From Vibrio sp. JC009 (GTDB taxonomy: Bacteria > Pseudomonadota > Gammaproteobacteria > Enterobacterales > Vibrionaceae): DNA of 64,000 nt. The notes under the pieces were generated by a model that was not told the origin of the DNA, did no database searches, and saw nothing but the letters and a program-made list of their open reading frames with translations. Below are positions 51,539 through 60,030 of the stretch, piece after piece. The DNA is taken from positions 1,116,001 to 1,180,000 of the forward strand of contig NZ_CP092107.1 in assembly GCF_029016485.1 (NCBI RefSeq), in the 5' to 3' direction. Position numbers and translations under genes: made by a program. Within the stretch, counting starts at the first letter, position 1; each line of letters starts with the position of its first letter.

Positions 51539-51947
51539 CGGATTTGATAAACGTCTTTATGAGGCCGGCGCTAGTGTACTTCTATCGTCTACCGACCACA
51601 AGCGGCGGCTCCAGCGGATAAAGCAGAAGCAGGCTACTCCATTTTCCCGGAACAATGATCAAGTGCACATTAATTACGGTCAATGCTTGCTCAAATTATG
51701 TTCGAAACATTAGAACATGTACTCTAAAAATAAAAAGTTTTAGCAAATATTCTCTACAGCTCAAAAAATGAGATATTTTTTTAAAACTGTAAGACAAAGA
51801 TGGTATGCTCTTGTAGCTAACAAAAATTTAGGTGGTGAGTGTACAGAGCACAAGCTCTACACATTTATCGTATAAGCTCATTCGTAGTATTCCTCCGCTT
51901 AGGGGGGAATAATGTTGTTGAATTGTAATTTGTAATTGCAGGGACCT
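51539..51947. other. Non-coding gap: AraC-type promoter region and structured leader of the PEGA gene
   Basis: No gene is supported in this 409-bp gap. The left part holds the motif at 51649. The right part has two hairpins in what is probably the 5' leader: 51839-51862 (GAGC-ACAA-GCTC core) and 51889-51910 (ATTCCTCC against GGGGGGAAT). A GCAGGGACC stretch just before ATG 51948 serves as ribosome binding site and resembles a CsrA target. Confidence 0.5.
51649..51663 (+). promoter_or_regulatory. GGAAnnATGATCAAG motif copy upstream of the AraC-type gene
   Basis: GGAACAATGATCAAG lies about 110 bp before the regulator start, consistent with autoregulation by the AraC-type protein. Confidence 0.5.
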
Positions 51948-53048
51948 ATGATCACACGCCGTATTCCAGCGCTAATGCTTGCGCTGACACCTTTTTGGTC
52001 AACGGTATCAATTGCAGCTGATGATGTACAACAGGTAGATCCTGTTGTGGCAATTGACGCGAAATTAGACCAAAAGAAAGCAGATATTGATTCTGTTAAT
52101 ACAGAGTATGAAACAGAATCCGCGAACCTGAAACGTCTTCAAAACGAGAAGGATTCTCTAAAACGTGAAGGTTCTGAATTAGAAGCGAAGCGAAATCGTT
52201 CTAAGTCAGCACTGGATAAACAGTATTCTCGTCTGCTTGACGATCCTGAAACGGATCTGACCAGCTTTCAGAAAGAGTATCAGGCAGCCTGGGCTTCTGT
52301 TAAAGAGAACCAGTCTCACCAGCTAACCAATAGTCAGGACATCACAGAAAGTGAAATGCGCCTGTCTCAGGTTAAGCAGAAGAAAGCCCGTTACTCAAAC
52401 GAGTATGAGAACCTGAAAGAAGCCCGTATCGAAGCGCGTGTAAAACGTATCGGTGCTGAACTGCGTGAAAGTGATGTTCTTGAATCCAGCTACACCACAA
52501 CATGTTCAACAACAATGACACTTGGCGAGTGTGCCAGCCAGGGGAAATACCTGACTAAGCAAAAAGCGGTTAAGACATTCAAGTCTAAACTTCTTGCCAG
52601 CCTTACCGAGTCAAATCTGGCGAAACAGAATCTGGATGGTGTTCAGCTGAACATTCACATTCAGGAAAGCCAGATCATTAAAAGCGGCTTCTCCGGCAAC
52701 AACTCTTACAGCACACAAATGCAGGCTCAGCTTCAGGCAAAACCAGAAGCAACAGCAGCATGTAAACTGCTGAATGTGGAATCAAGATACTGCCTGAAGG
52801 GCAAATCCAAGTCTTCTTCAAATAAAGACAAGCAGTGGGCTAACGTCACCGTTCGTTCTGATCAGTACAACGATTCAGTCACTATCAACGGCGTAAAATA
52901 TGGCAGCACACCTGTTGAACTGGTACTTCCTGCCGGTAAGCATCAGGTAACCGTTTCTAAAGATGGCTTTGAAACCTATAACCGTGTTATCTCTATTAAC
53001 GGTAACGATACGGTTTGGGTAAAACTGCTTCCTAGCAAAAAAAGCTAA
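51948..53048 (+). CDS. Secreted coiled-coil protein with PEGA domain (first of a tandem pair)
   Basis: A 366-residue protein. The signal peptide is cleaved near residue 24 (STVSIAA-DDV). A long coiled coil at ~30-175 (Lys/Glu-rich, IDAKLDQKKADIDSVNTEYE at its start) is followed by a middle domain with paired Cys (TTCSTTMTLGECASQGKY and CKLLNVESRYC). The C-terminus is a PEGA domain (VTINGVKYGSTPVELVLPAG). ATG 51948 is preferred to the in-frame start at 51936 because the Shine-Dalgarno lies between them. It is periplasmic or surface-exposed, probably binding wall or surface structures. Function is unknown, and the downstream gene is a longer paralogue. Confidence 0.75.
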   Translation: MITRRIPALMLALTPFWSTVSIAADDVQQVDPVVAIDAKLDQKKADIDSVNTEYETESANLKRLQNEKDSLKREGSELEAKRNRSKSALDKQYSRLLDDPETDLTSFQKEYQAAWASVKENQSHQLTNSQDITESEMRLSQVKQKKARYSNEYENLKEARIEARVKRIGAELRESDVLESSYTTTCSTTMTLGECASQGKYLTKQKAVKTFKSKLLASLTESNLAKQNLDGVQLNIHIQESQIIKSGFSGNNSYSTQMQAQLQAKPEATAACKLLNVESRYCLKGKSKSSSNKDKQWANVTVRSDQYNDSVTINGVKYGSTPVELVLPAGKHQVTVSKDGFETYNRVISINGNDTVWVKLLPSKKS

Positions 53049-53066
53049 TCACCGCGCAAATCCTGT

Positions 53067-53106
53067 AAACGCCATCTTATCAGCAACTGACAAGATGGCG
53101 TTTTTG
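53067..53106 (+). terminator. Terminator between the paired PEGA genes
   Basis: AACGCCATCTT and AAGATGGCGTT form an ~11-bp stem followed by TTTGT. The second gene therefore has its own promoter or is read through. Confidence 0.85.
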
Positions 53107-53261
53107 TATCTGACCTCGGCATAACCCGCATTACCCCGCAAGATTTAAAAAACTGTGACTTGCATAAACTCCCAAAAAATTCCGCTTATTCTCGCATCTT
53201 GATGCAACTTGAGTATAAAATGGGGAATTGCCCAATTAATCAATTAAGTAGTATTACAACA

Positions 53262-55079
53262 ATGCGACACGGTTTACCTGGATTATTGTTAGCGCTTTCT
53301 CCCTGCCTGATAAGTCAGGCTGCACTTGCCAATGAGCCTGCTACGGTTCTTGGAATACAAGACGCGCTATTTTCTAAACAGACTGAAATGGACGCTTCAT
53401 CGAAACAGGTTGCGGACAAAAAAGCAGAAGTACGTCAGGCTCAGGACGAGCAGGCATTGCTGGAAAAACAGTCTACTCACTTAGACAAAAAGCTGAAAGA
53501 AGCCAAGGTTGCGCTCGACCGCGATTATGCCCGCCTGAATGATGAGCCGCAATTTGATCTTCGCCCGAGTCAGGGAGCCTATCAGGATGCCTGGGCCAGC
53601 GTTAAACAGAACCAGAAAACGCGTCTGGAAAAAGAGCAGGCCATTCAGGAGCTCTATGCCGAACTGAGCCTTCTGGAAGCACAACAGAAGAAACTAAAGT
53701 CGGATGTTGAAGCGCTTGAGCAGCAAAAAGTCAGAGCCCGTGTTGAAAGACTTCGCGCCGAGCTGCAGCCGCAAAAGCAGATCTCCGTCAGTTTCACAAA
53801 CGTCTGTGATCAGAATATGACGCTTTCTGACTGTGCGGAACAAACGAAAACCCTTGGTCTTCAGAAAGCAGTAAACCAGTTCCAGGGACAGCTTATCAGT
53901 GAAACCACTGAAGATAAGCTGGTAAAACAGCACCTTTCATCTACCTCACTTAACATTCACGTTGTCGGGCACAATGTAACTAAGTCCGGGTTTTATGATG
54001 GCATTCGCTACAGAACCATCATGGATGTGAGCATGGAAGCAAGGCCGTCTAAAAACACCCCGTGTAAACTGCTTAATGTGGATTCAAAATACTGCTTTGA
54101 TAAAGGCGATGAACCAACAGAAAGCCTGCAACAGAAAGAAGTGCAGTGGGTAACTCTGACCATACGTTCTAACCAGTATCAGGATAAAGTAACCATTGAC
54201 GATGTCACCTACGGCAGCACTCCGGTGGATATTATGCTTCCGGTTGGCACTCATATGGTTTCCATTGAAAAAGAGGGATACCGCTCCTTCCATCAGGAGC
54301 TGAAGATCACCACAGATCACAACCTGCGTGCAGTACTGAGAGAAGAAGAGAACCTGCCACACTCTGGCCGTGTATTTGCCGATGCACTAACCAACAAAGG
54401 CAAAGCACCTGAAATGGTGGTTATCGGTTCAGGTCAGTACCTGATTGGTGAAAACAGCTCAACTCAGGTAACCATCAAAAAAGCGTTTGCTCTGTCTTCT
54501 ACACCGGTTACCGTTCGTCAGTTTGAAACCTTCGTCAATGCAACCAATTACCAGACAGATGCAGAGCTTAAGAAGATCTGCACAACGGTTGATAACTCCC
54601 AGATTATTCCGGTAACAGACAGCTACTGGCGTAACCCGGGCTTTAAGCAGACACCAAACTCTCCGGCAGTATGCATCAGCCAGACTGACGCGAAAGCCTA
54701 TGTAAAATGGCTTTCCAGGCAGACAGGTTACAAATACAGACTTCCGACAGAAGCTGAGTGGGAAGTGGCAGCAAGAGCCGGCACCAAAACCGCATACTGG
54801 TGGGGCAACTCATTCGGAACCGGTCAGGCAAACACCGGCTGGGGCGGCACTAAGTGGTCCAACGTAAGCACTTCACCGGTAAAAACCTTTGCACCAAACA
54901 GCTTTGGCCTGTTTGATGTTGTGGGTAACGTCTGGGAATGGACAAGCGATGCTCGCGGCATAACTAAAGGTGGGGCATGGAGCTTCTCTCCAAATCAGGC
55001 AACCGCATTCAGCCGCCTGTTCCTGTCGCCGAATACCTCATCCAACTATGTTGGTTTCAGGATTCTGAGAGAGCTGTAA
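53262..55079 (+). CDS. Secreted coiled-coil/PEGA protein fused to an FGE-sulfatase (SUMF1) domain
   Basis: A 605-residue protein with a signal peptide (cleaved near residue 24, SQAALA-NEP). ATG 53262 gives this signal; the longer ORF to 53160 does not. Coiled coil, Cys-paired middle and PEGA (~300-345, VTIDDVTYGSTPVDIMLPVG) parallel the upstream gene. Residues ~375-605 add an FGE-sulfatase/SUMF1 domain (TPVTVRQFETFVNATNYQTD, RLPTEAEWEVAARAG, GNVWEWTSDARG, then VGFRILREL). Most bacterial proteins of this domain are not formylglycine enzymes but binding or assembly factors. It may act in surface-structure assembly. Confidence 0.8.
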   Translation: MRHGLPGLLLALSPCLISQAALANEPATVLGIQDALFSKQTEMDASSKQVADKKAEVRQAQDEQALLEKQSTHLDKKLKEAKVALDRDYARLNDEPQFDLRPSQGAYQDAWASVKQNQKTRLEKEQAIQELYAELSLLEAQQKKLKSDVEALEQQKVRARVERLRAELQPQKQISVSFTNVCDQNMTLSDCAEQTKTLGLQKAVNQFQGQLISETTEDKLVKQHLSSTSLNIHVVGHNVTKSGFYDGIRYRTIMDVSMEARPSKNTPCKLLNVDSKYCFDKGDEPTESLQQKEVQWVTLTIRSNQYQDKVTIDDVTYGSTPVDIMLPVGTHMVSIEKEGYRSFHQELKITTDHNLRAVLREEENLPHSGRVFADALTNKGKAPEMVVIGSGQYLIGENSSTQVTIKKAFALSSTPVTVRQFETFVNATNYQTDAELKKICTTVDNSQIIPVTDSYWRNPGFKQTPNSPAVCISQTDAKAYVKWLSRQTGYKYRLPTEAEWEVAARAGTKTAYWWGNSFGTGQANTGWGGTKWSNVSTSPVKTFAPNSFGLFDVVGNVWEWTSDARGITKGGAWSFSPNQATAFSRLFLSPNTSSNYVGFRILREL

Positions 55080-55081
55080 AA

Positions 55082-55112
55082 AAAACGCACTGCCCTGGCA
55101 GTGCGTTTTTGT
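55082..55112. terminator. Bidirectional terminator
   Basis: AACGCACTGCC and GGCAGTGCGTT form an 11-bp stem around CT, with A-run left and T-run right. It serves the FGE-domain gene and the convergent pdxH. Confidence 0.9.
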
Positions 55113-55121
55113 TTTACTTCT

Positions 55122-55757
55122 TTATGGAGCCAGGCGGTCTATATCCCAGTCACCATCATGTTTTGAATAGACAAACCTGTCGTGCAGCCTGTGCTCACCG
55201 CCCTGCCAGAACTCGATTGCTTCAGGCCGGACCCGGAAACCGCCCCAGAAGGTTGGTACAGGAATTTCACCTTTAGAGAACTTATCTTTCAGCTCCAGAA
55301 ACTTACCTTCCAGCAAACCCCGCGCTGAGATCCGGCTGCTCTGCTTACTTGCCCAGGCAGCCAGCTGGCTCTCTCTTGGTCTGGAAGTAAAGTACTTCAT
55401 GTTTTCCATTGCCGTCAGCTTTTCAGCAACACCGGTAACATGAACCTGGCGCTCAATAGCGTGCCACGGGAAATGAAGGCTGATCCGGTTGTTGCCTTCC
55501 AGCTCCTGAGCTTTACGGCTGCCAAGGTTGGTGTAAAACACGAACCCCTGCTTATCAACTCGCTTTAGCAGTACGATACGCTGGGATGGCTGACCATTTG
55601 CATCAACAGTGGCAACTGTCATCGCAGTAGGATCGATAAGTTCGGCATCAATTGCCTGCTGTAACCAGAAGTTAAACTGATCAATCGGATCCTCTTTCAA
55701 ATCCTTTCTGCGCAGTCCGCCCTTGCTATATTCCCTTCTTATATCAGCCAGTTTCAT
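55122..55757 (-). CDS. pdxH: Pyridoxine/pyridoxamine 5'-phosphate oxidase
   Basis: A 211-residue FMN enzyme of typical length. Family segments are [55 protein letters not shown], the late [19 protein letters not shown], and a C-terminal [20 protein letters not shown]. It oxidises PNP/PMP to PLP. The neighbours are unrelated, separated by a terminator and by the lap promoter region. Confidence 0.95.
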   Translation of the reverse strand: MKLADIRREYSKGGLRRKDLKEDPIDQFNFWLQQAIDAELIDPTAMTVATVDANGQPSQRIVLLKRVDKQGFVFYTNLGSRKAQELEGNNRISLHFPWHAIERQVHVTGVAEKLTAMENMKYFTSRPRESQLAAWASKQSSRISARGLLEGKFLELKDKFSKGEIPVPTFWGGFRVRPEAIEFWQGGEHRLHDRFVYSKHDGDWDIDRLAP

Positions 55758-55981
55758 GTTTACTCCTCTGAATTTTTCCTAGATTGTGCTCCGTTCGCCT
55801 GATTAAGACAAGAAAGAATTGATTTGAAATAAAAATGGGTCAAAACGGGTCTCTATTTTGTGAAAATAGACAAAATGCTCCACCGAAGAAGTCACTCTTT
55901 ACAAATCTGTATTACTATTTGAGTAATTTCTTTTATTTTTTGATACCTTATATTCGCTAAGGAAATATCAAAGGACGTTTA

Positions 55982-57373
55982 ATGAGCAGCAAAAAATACC
56001 AAAAACTGGATGGCGTAGAGCTCGAATATTTAGATGACAAAACAGCTGCGCTGCTGCTTAAAACACCTAAAAACGCCCGCATCCTGTTATGGGTCATGGT
56101 GCTGTTTTTTATTTTTGCCATCGCATGGGCCTCCTGGGCACAGATAGACAAGGTTACTGTCGGTGAAGGTAAGGTCATCCCTTCTTCACAGCTTCAGGTA
56201 GTGCAGAACCTTGAAGGCGGGCTGGTGAAAAAAATACTGGTTCGTGAAGGTCAGAGCGTGGACGAAGGCCAGCAACTTATTCTTATTGATGATACCCGAT
56301 TTCGTTCAGACTTTCGGGAGCGCGAACAGCAGGTGGCGAACCTGACCGCCGGAGTACTGCAACTTTCAGCTTCAATTACCAGTGTACAAATTAATGAAAA
56401 AGTCTCGGCCAGAAACTGGGCTAAAAGCGTACAGATCAACTTCAACAAGCTCTCGTTTCCTCCGAATCTGAAGGAGTCCCAACCTAACCTTGTGCAAAGA
56501 CAAATGGACGAGTACAAGCAGGATCTTGAAAACCTGCAAAACCAGTTGTCCGTTTTGACACAGCAGGTAAAGCAGAAACAGCAGGAATTAATCGAAATCA
56601 GATCAAGGGCCAGAAACCTGAGAAAGAGCTACAACTTCGCCAAAGAGGAGTTTGAAATTACCAAGCCTCTGGCCGATGAAGGCGTAGTTCCGCAGATAGA
56701 GCTGTTAAAACTGCAGCGTCAGCTTAATGATACCCGCAGTGAGATGACCTCAACAGAACTTAAAATTCCCGGTCTGACATCTGAAATAGAAGAGGCTAAA
56801 CTTAGTCGTATTGATGCCGCATTAAAGTTTCGCTCTGAGCAGCAGGAGAAGCTAAATCAGACACAGGACAAACTGTCGGCATTAACGGAATCTGCCGTCG
56901 GTCTGGAAGACAGGGTAAACCGGACCATAGTTGTATCACCGGTAAAAGGCACCATTAAGAAGCTGCATATCAACACTGTCGGCGGTGTTATCCAACCGGG
57001 CATGGATATCGTAGAGATTGTTCCCACAGAAGACACGCTTCTGGTTGAGGCTAAAATCGCACCAAAAGATATCGCTTTTCTTCGCCCCGGATTACCTGCG
57101 ATTGTAAAGTTCAGTGCCTATGACTTTACCCGTTACGGCGGACTTAACGGCGAACTGGAGCACATCAGTGCCGATACCATTCAGGATGAGGAGGGGAACA
57201 GTTTTTATCTTGTCAGAGTCAGAACCGACGAGCATAAATTCAGTAACAACGAAGAACTACCCATCATCCCGGGGATGACTGCTTCTGTGGATATTATTAC
57301 CGGTAAACGCAGCGTGCTGGATTACCTGCTGAAACCCATTATCTCTGCGCAGCGGTCAGCACTGAGAGAATGA
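55982..57373 (+). CDS. lapC: LapC-type membrane fusion protein (HlyD family) of a type I secretion system
   Basis: A 463-residue HlyD-family protein: cytoplasmic N-terminus, TM at ~33-53, lipoyl-like halves around KVIPSSQLQVVQNLEGGLVK and VSPVKGTIKKLHIN, a long coiled-coil hairpin at ~110-300, and a C-terminal beta domain. It links the ABC exporter to an outer-membrane TolC-like partner. AAGGACG lies before ATG 55982, and the stop overlaps the lapG start. The cluster gives the adhesin-secretion identity; other RTX exporters share this family. Confidence 0.85.
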   Translation: MSSKKYQKLDGVELEYLDDKTAALLLKTPKNARILLWVMVLFFIFAIAWASWAQIDKVTVGEGKVIPSSQLQVVQNLEGGLVKKILVREGQSVDEGQQLILIDDTRFRSDFREREQQVANLTAGVLQLSASITSVQINEKVSARNWAKSVQINFNKLSFPPNLKESQPNLVQRQMDEYKQDLENLQNQLSVLTQQVKQKQQELIEIRSRARNLRKSYNFAKEEFEITKPLADEGVVPQIELLKLQRQLNDTRSEMTSTELKIPGLTSEIEEAKLSRIDAALKFRSEQQEKLNQTQDKLSALTESAVGLEDRVNRTIVVSPVKGTIKKLHINTVGGVIQPGMDIVEIVPTEDTLLVEAKIAPKDIAFLRPGLPAIVKFSAYDFTRYGGLNGELEHISADTIQDEEGNSFYLVRVRTDEHKFSNNEELPIIPGMTASVDIITGKRSVLDYLLKPIISAQRSALRE

Positions 57374-58089
57374 GAGATAACAATAATGACCAGTTGCTTA
57401 ACAAGAAAATGACAGGCAAATCAATGTTCAGAAAATGGCCAGTGCTGTTGCTGTCAGTGGTATCACTCACATCAACAGCACTTAATAAAGAAGAACAAAC
57501 CTGGGTTGAAGCGGCTGTTTCAACCTACGGTGCCCGTGCAGGGAAGCGGGTTATCACCTGGCGTAAAACGCTGGCTAAGTTTGCCCAGGCTTCAGAGCAG
57601 AAAAAGCTGTATGAAGTGAACCGTTTTTTCAACCAGATGAATTTTGTCAACGATATCTATCTATGGGGAAAAAACGACTATTGGGCAACGCCACTTGAAT
57701 TCCTTGGTGCCAATGGCGGTGACTGTGAAGACTTCACCATCGCTAAGTACTTTTCACTGCTTGAGCTTGGCGTATCAGACAAAAAATTGCGGCTTGCCTA
57801 TGTTAAGGCGCTGCGTCTGAACGAGTTTCATATGGTGCTAACCTATTATGAAAAACCCAGCTCAGTCCCTTTAATTCTGGACAATATCAACCCTCAGATC
57901 AAACCAGCCACAAGGCGAAAAGACCTGTTACCTATTTACAGTTTCAACGGTAAAAACCTGTGGCTAATGAAGGAAAAGGCAAGCGGTAAACTGGCCGGGA
58001 AATCCTCCCGCCTGAGCCTATGGAACGAATTACGCTCTCGCAGAGATGCGCTGAAATTAAACAAACCAATTATAAATATGGATGAGTAA
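57370..58089 (+). CDS. lapG: LapG-like periplasmic cysteine protease (BTLCP)
   Basis: A 239-residue transglutaminase-like cysteine peptidase. The triad is C119 (NGGDCEDFTIAKY), H154 (NEFHMVLTYY) and D171 (LILDNINP). An N-terminal signal segment (KWPVLLLSVVSLTSTA) would deliver it to the periplasm; ATG 57424 is an alternative start just before it. LapG cleaves the N-terminus of a large surface adhesin and releases it unless held by LapD. It overlaps lapC by four bases and lies five bases before lapD. Confidence 0.9.
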   Translation: MRDNNNDQLLNKKMTGKSMFRKWPVLLLSVVSLTSTALNKEEQTWVEAAVSTYGARAGKRVITWRKTLAKFAQASEQKKLYEVNRFFNQMNFVNDIYLWGKNDYWATPLEFLGANGGDCEDFTIAKYFSLLELGVSDKKLRLAYVKALRLNEFHMVLTYYEKPSSVPLILDNINPQIKPATRRKDLLPIYSFNGKNLWLMKEKASGKLAGKSSRLSLWNELRSRRDALKLNKPIINMDE

Positions 58090-58094
58090 GCACC

Positions 58095-60005
58095 ATGACT
58101 TTATATAGACAAATCGTCGCAGGTATGTTGGCTGTTTTTATAGTATTGATTGGCTCCGTATTTGCCATTGAGTTCAATACAACCAGGAACTACCTGATAC
58201 AGCAGCAACGTTCAGAAATGAACAACACCATCAACACTGTCGGCCTGGCTCTGGCACCTTATCTTGAGGTTAACGATAAAGTCGCGGTTGAGTCGGTTAT
58301 TAACGCACTTTTTGACGGCAGCTCCTACTCAGCAGTAAAACTGCATTTTCTGGACAACGATGAAGAGATAGTCCGTTCATACAAGGTGGTGGCATCCGGT
58401 GTACCTGACTGGTTTATCAGCCTGGACCTGCTGAAAAAACTGCATGACAAACGCGTTATCACCAGTGGCTGGATGCAGCTTGCTGAAGTTGAAATTATCA
58501 GTCACCCGGGCGATGCCTATGAGCAGCTCTGGGCCGCTCTTATTAAACTCTCCACTGTATTCTTTGGCATTTTTGTTATCGGTATTACCGCGATTGCACT
58601 GATTCTGAAAAAGGCGCTGAATCCTTTGCACCTTATTACCGAAAGAATGAGAGAGATAGAAGATAACCAGTTCGGCAAGCCACTGGAAAGACCGTCAACA
58701 ACGGATCTGGTTGCAGTGGTTGACGGTATTAACCATATGTCGGGCCAGATTGAAAAGAACTTTAAAGCTCAGGCCAGAGAAGCGCAGCAACTGCGGGAAC
58801 GCGCGTTTATCGACCCTGTATCCAAACTGGGTAACCGGGCTCTGTTTATGGGACAACTTACCCAGTGGCTGGCGGAATCTTCCAAGGGTGGTGTTGCATT
58901 GCTGCAGGCTAAATTTATCAAAGAGACCTACGACGAATCTGGCTATGAAGCCGGTGACAACCTGGTGAGGGAAGTTGCCGGGCACCTGAATGTCAGCAGC
59001 AATATACCTTCAGCCACCATCGCCAGAATCGGTAACGATGAATTTGCCCTGATTCTGCCTGATATCGATGAAGAAGAGCTGCGCTCTACAGCCGACAGCA
59101 TCATGAATGACATTAAAAATGCGACGCTGGATCCAATCGGCTTAAGTACAAATGAAGCTTTCCTTGGCCTTGTTTATAACGAAAATAAAAAAACCAATAC
59201 GGAAATCCTGTCCCTGGTGGATAACGCGCTTTCTAAAGCCGCCTCTTCGCCGGAAGAGCCGTACGGGCTTATCACTGAGCAGAGCGATCAGGTTATGCTT
59301 GGTAAGAAACAGTGGCTTGCTCTGGTTGAAGAAGCCATTGCCAGCAATGCCATCAAGTTTAAATATCAGCCGGCAAAATACGCTGACCGTAAGATCTTCC
59401 ATAAAGAAGTCTTCTCGGCCATCGAAATTGGTGACGACAGATACACTGCAAACCAGTACCTGTTCGCATTAGAACAGCTGAATATGGGCTATGTCTTTGA
59501 CCAGTACGTAATAGAACAGATGGTTAATAAGCTGGATTCCGGTGAACTGTTTGATGCGCTGGCGATCAACCTGACCGTAAGCAGTGTTGTAGAACCAAGC
59601 TTTATCCGCTGGCTAACCAAACTGCTGACTAAGTACAAAAATCTGGCTAGCAAGCTTCACTTTGAGATCCCGGAAGTCTGCTTTGTTCACCATCAGCACC
59701 ATACTGCCCTGCTTTGTCATGCGATCAAAACCAGTGGTGCTATGTTTGGTGTAGATAACTACGGCCGCCATTTCCACTCTCTTGAATATATCAGTGAGTT
59801 CAGACCTAACTATGTGAAGCTGGACTATCTGTATACTCACCAGATTGAAGATGAAAAACAGAGATACACGCTGACCTCTATTTCACGGACAGCGCATGAT
59901 CTGGGCATTACCACAATCGCTTCAAGGGTAGAGACTCAGGAGCAACTGGATACGCTATCAGAGAACTATGTTGAAGCCTTCCAGGGATTCATCTTTTACA
60001 AATAA
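58095..60005 (+). CDS. lapD: LapD-like c-di-GMP receptor controlling LapG
   Basis: A 636-residue inner-membrane protein: TM1 ~7-27, periplasmic LapG-binding domain with GWMQLAEVEIISHPGDAYEQ, TM2 ~150-172, HAMP ~173-230, then GGDEF-like and EAL-like domains. Active-site motifs are degenerate: GNDEF for GGDEF, EVFSA for EAL, and DNYG for DDFG. This matches LapD, which binds c-di-GMP without making or breaking it and then holds LapG. It follows lapG directly and shares its transcript. Confidence 0.9.
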   Translation: MTLYRQIVAGMLAVFIVLIGSVFAIEFNTTRNYLIQQQRSEMNNTINTVGLALAPYLEVNDKVAVESVINALFDGSSYSAVKLHFLDNDEEIVRSYKVVASGVPDWFISLDLLKKLHDKRVITSGWMQLAEVEIISHPGDAYEQLWAALIKLSTVFFGIFVIGITAIALILKKALNPLHLITERMREIEDNQFGKPLERPSTTDLVAVVDGINHMSGQIEKNFKAQAREAQQLRERAFIDPVSKLGNRALFMGQLTQWLAESSKGGVALLQAKFIKETYDESGYEAGDNLVREVAGHLNVSSNIPSATIARIGNDEFALILPDIDEEELRSTADSIMNDIKNATLDPIGLSTNEAFLGLVYNENKKTNTEILSLVDNALSKAASSPEEPYGLITEQSDQVMLGKKQWLALVEEAIASNAIKFKYQPAKYADRKIFHKEVFSAIEIGDDRYTANQYLFALEQLNMGYVFDQYVIEQMVNKLDSGELFDALAINLTVSSVVEPSFIRWLTKLLTKYKNLASKLHFEIPEVCFVHHQHHTALLCHAIKTSGAMFGVDNYGRHFHSLEYISEFRPNYVKLDYLYTHQIEDEKQRYTLTSISRTAHDLGITTIASRVETQEQLDTLSENYVEAFQGFIFYK

Positions 60006-60030
60006 TAACAAGCAGTAAGGTTATGGTTGC

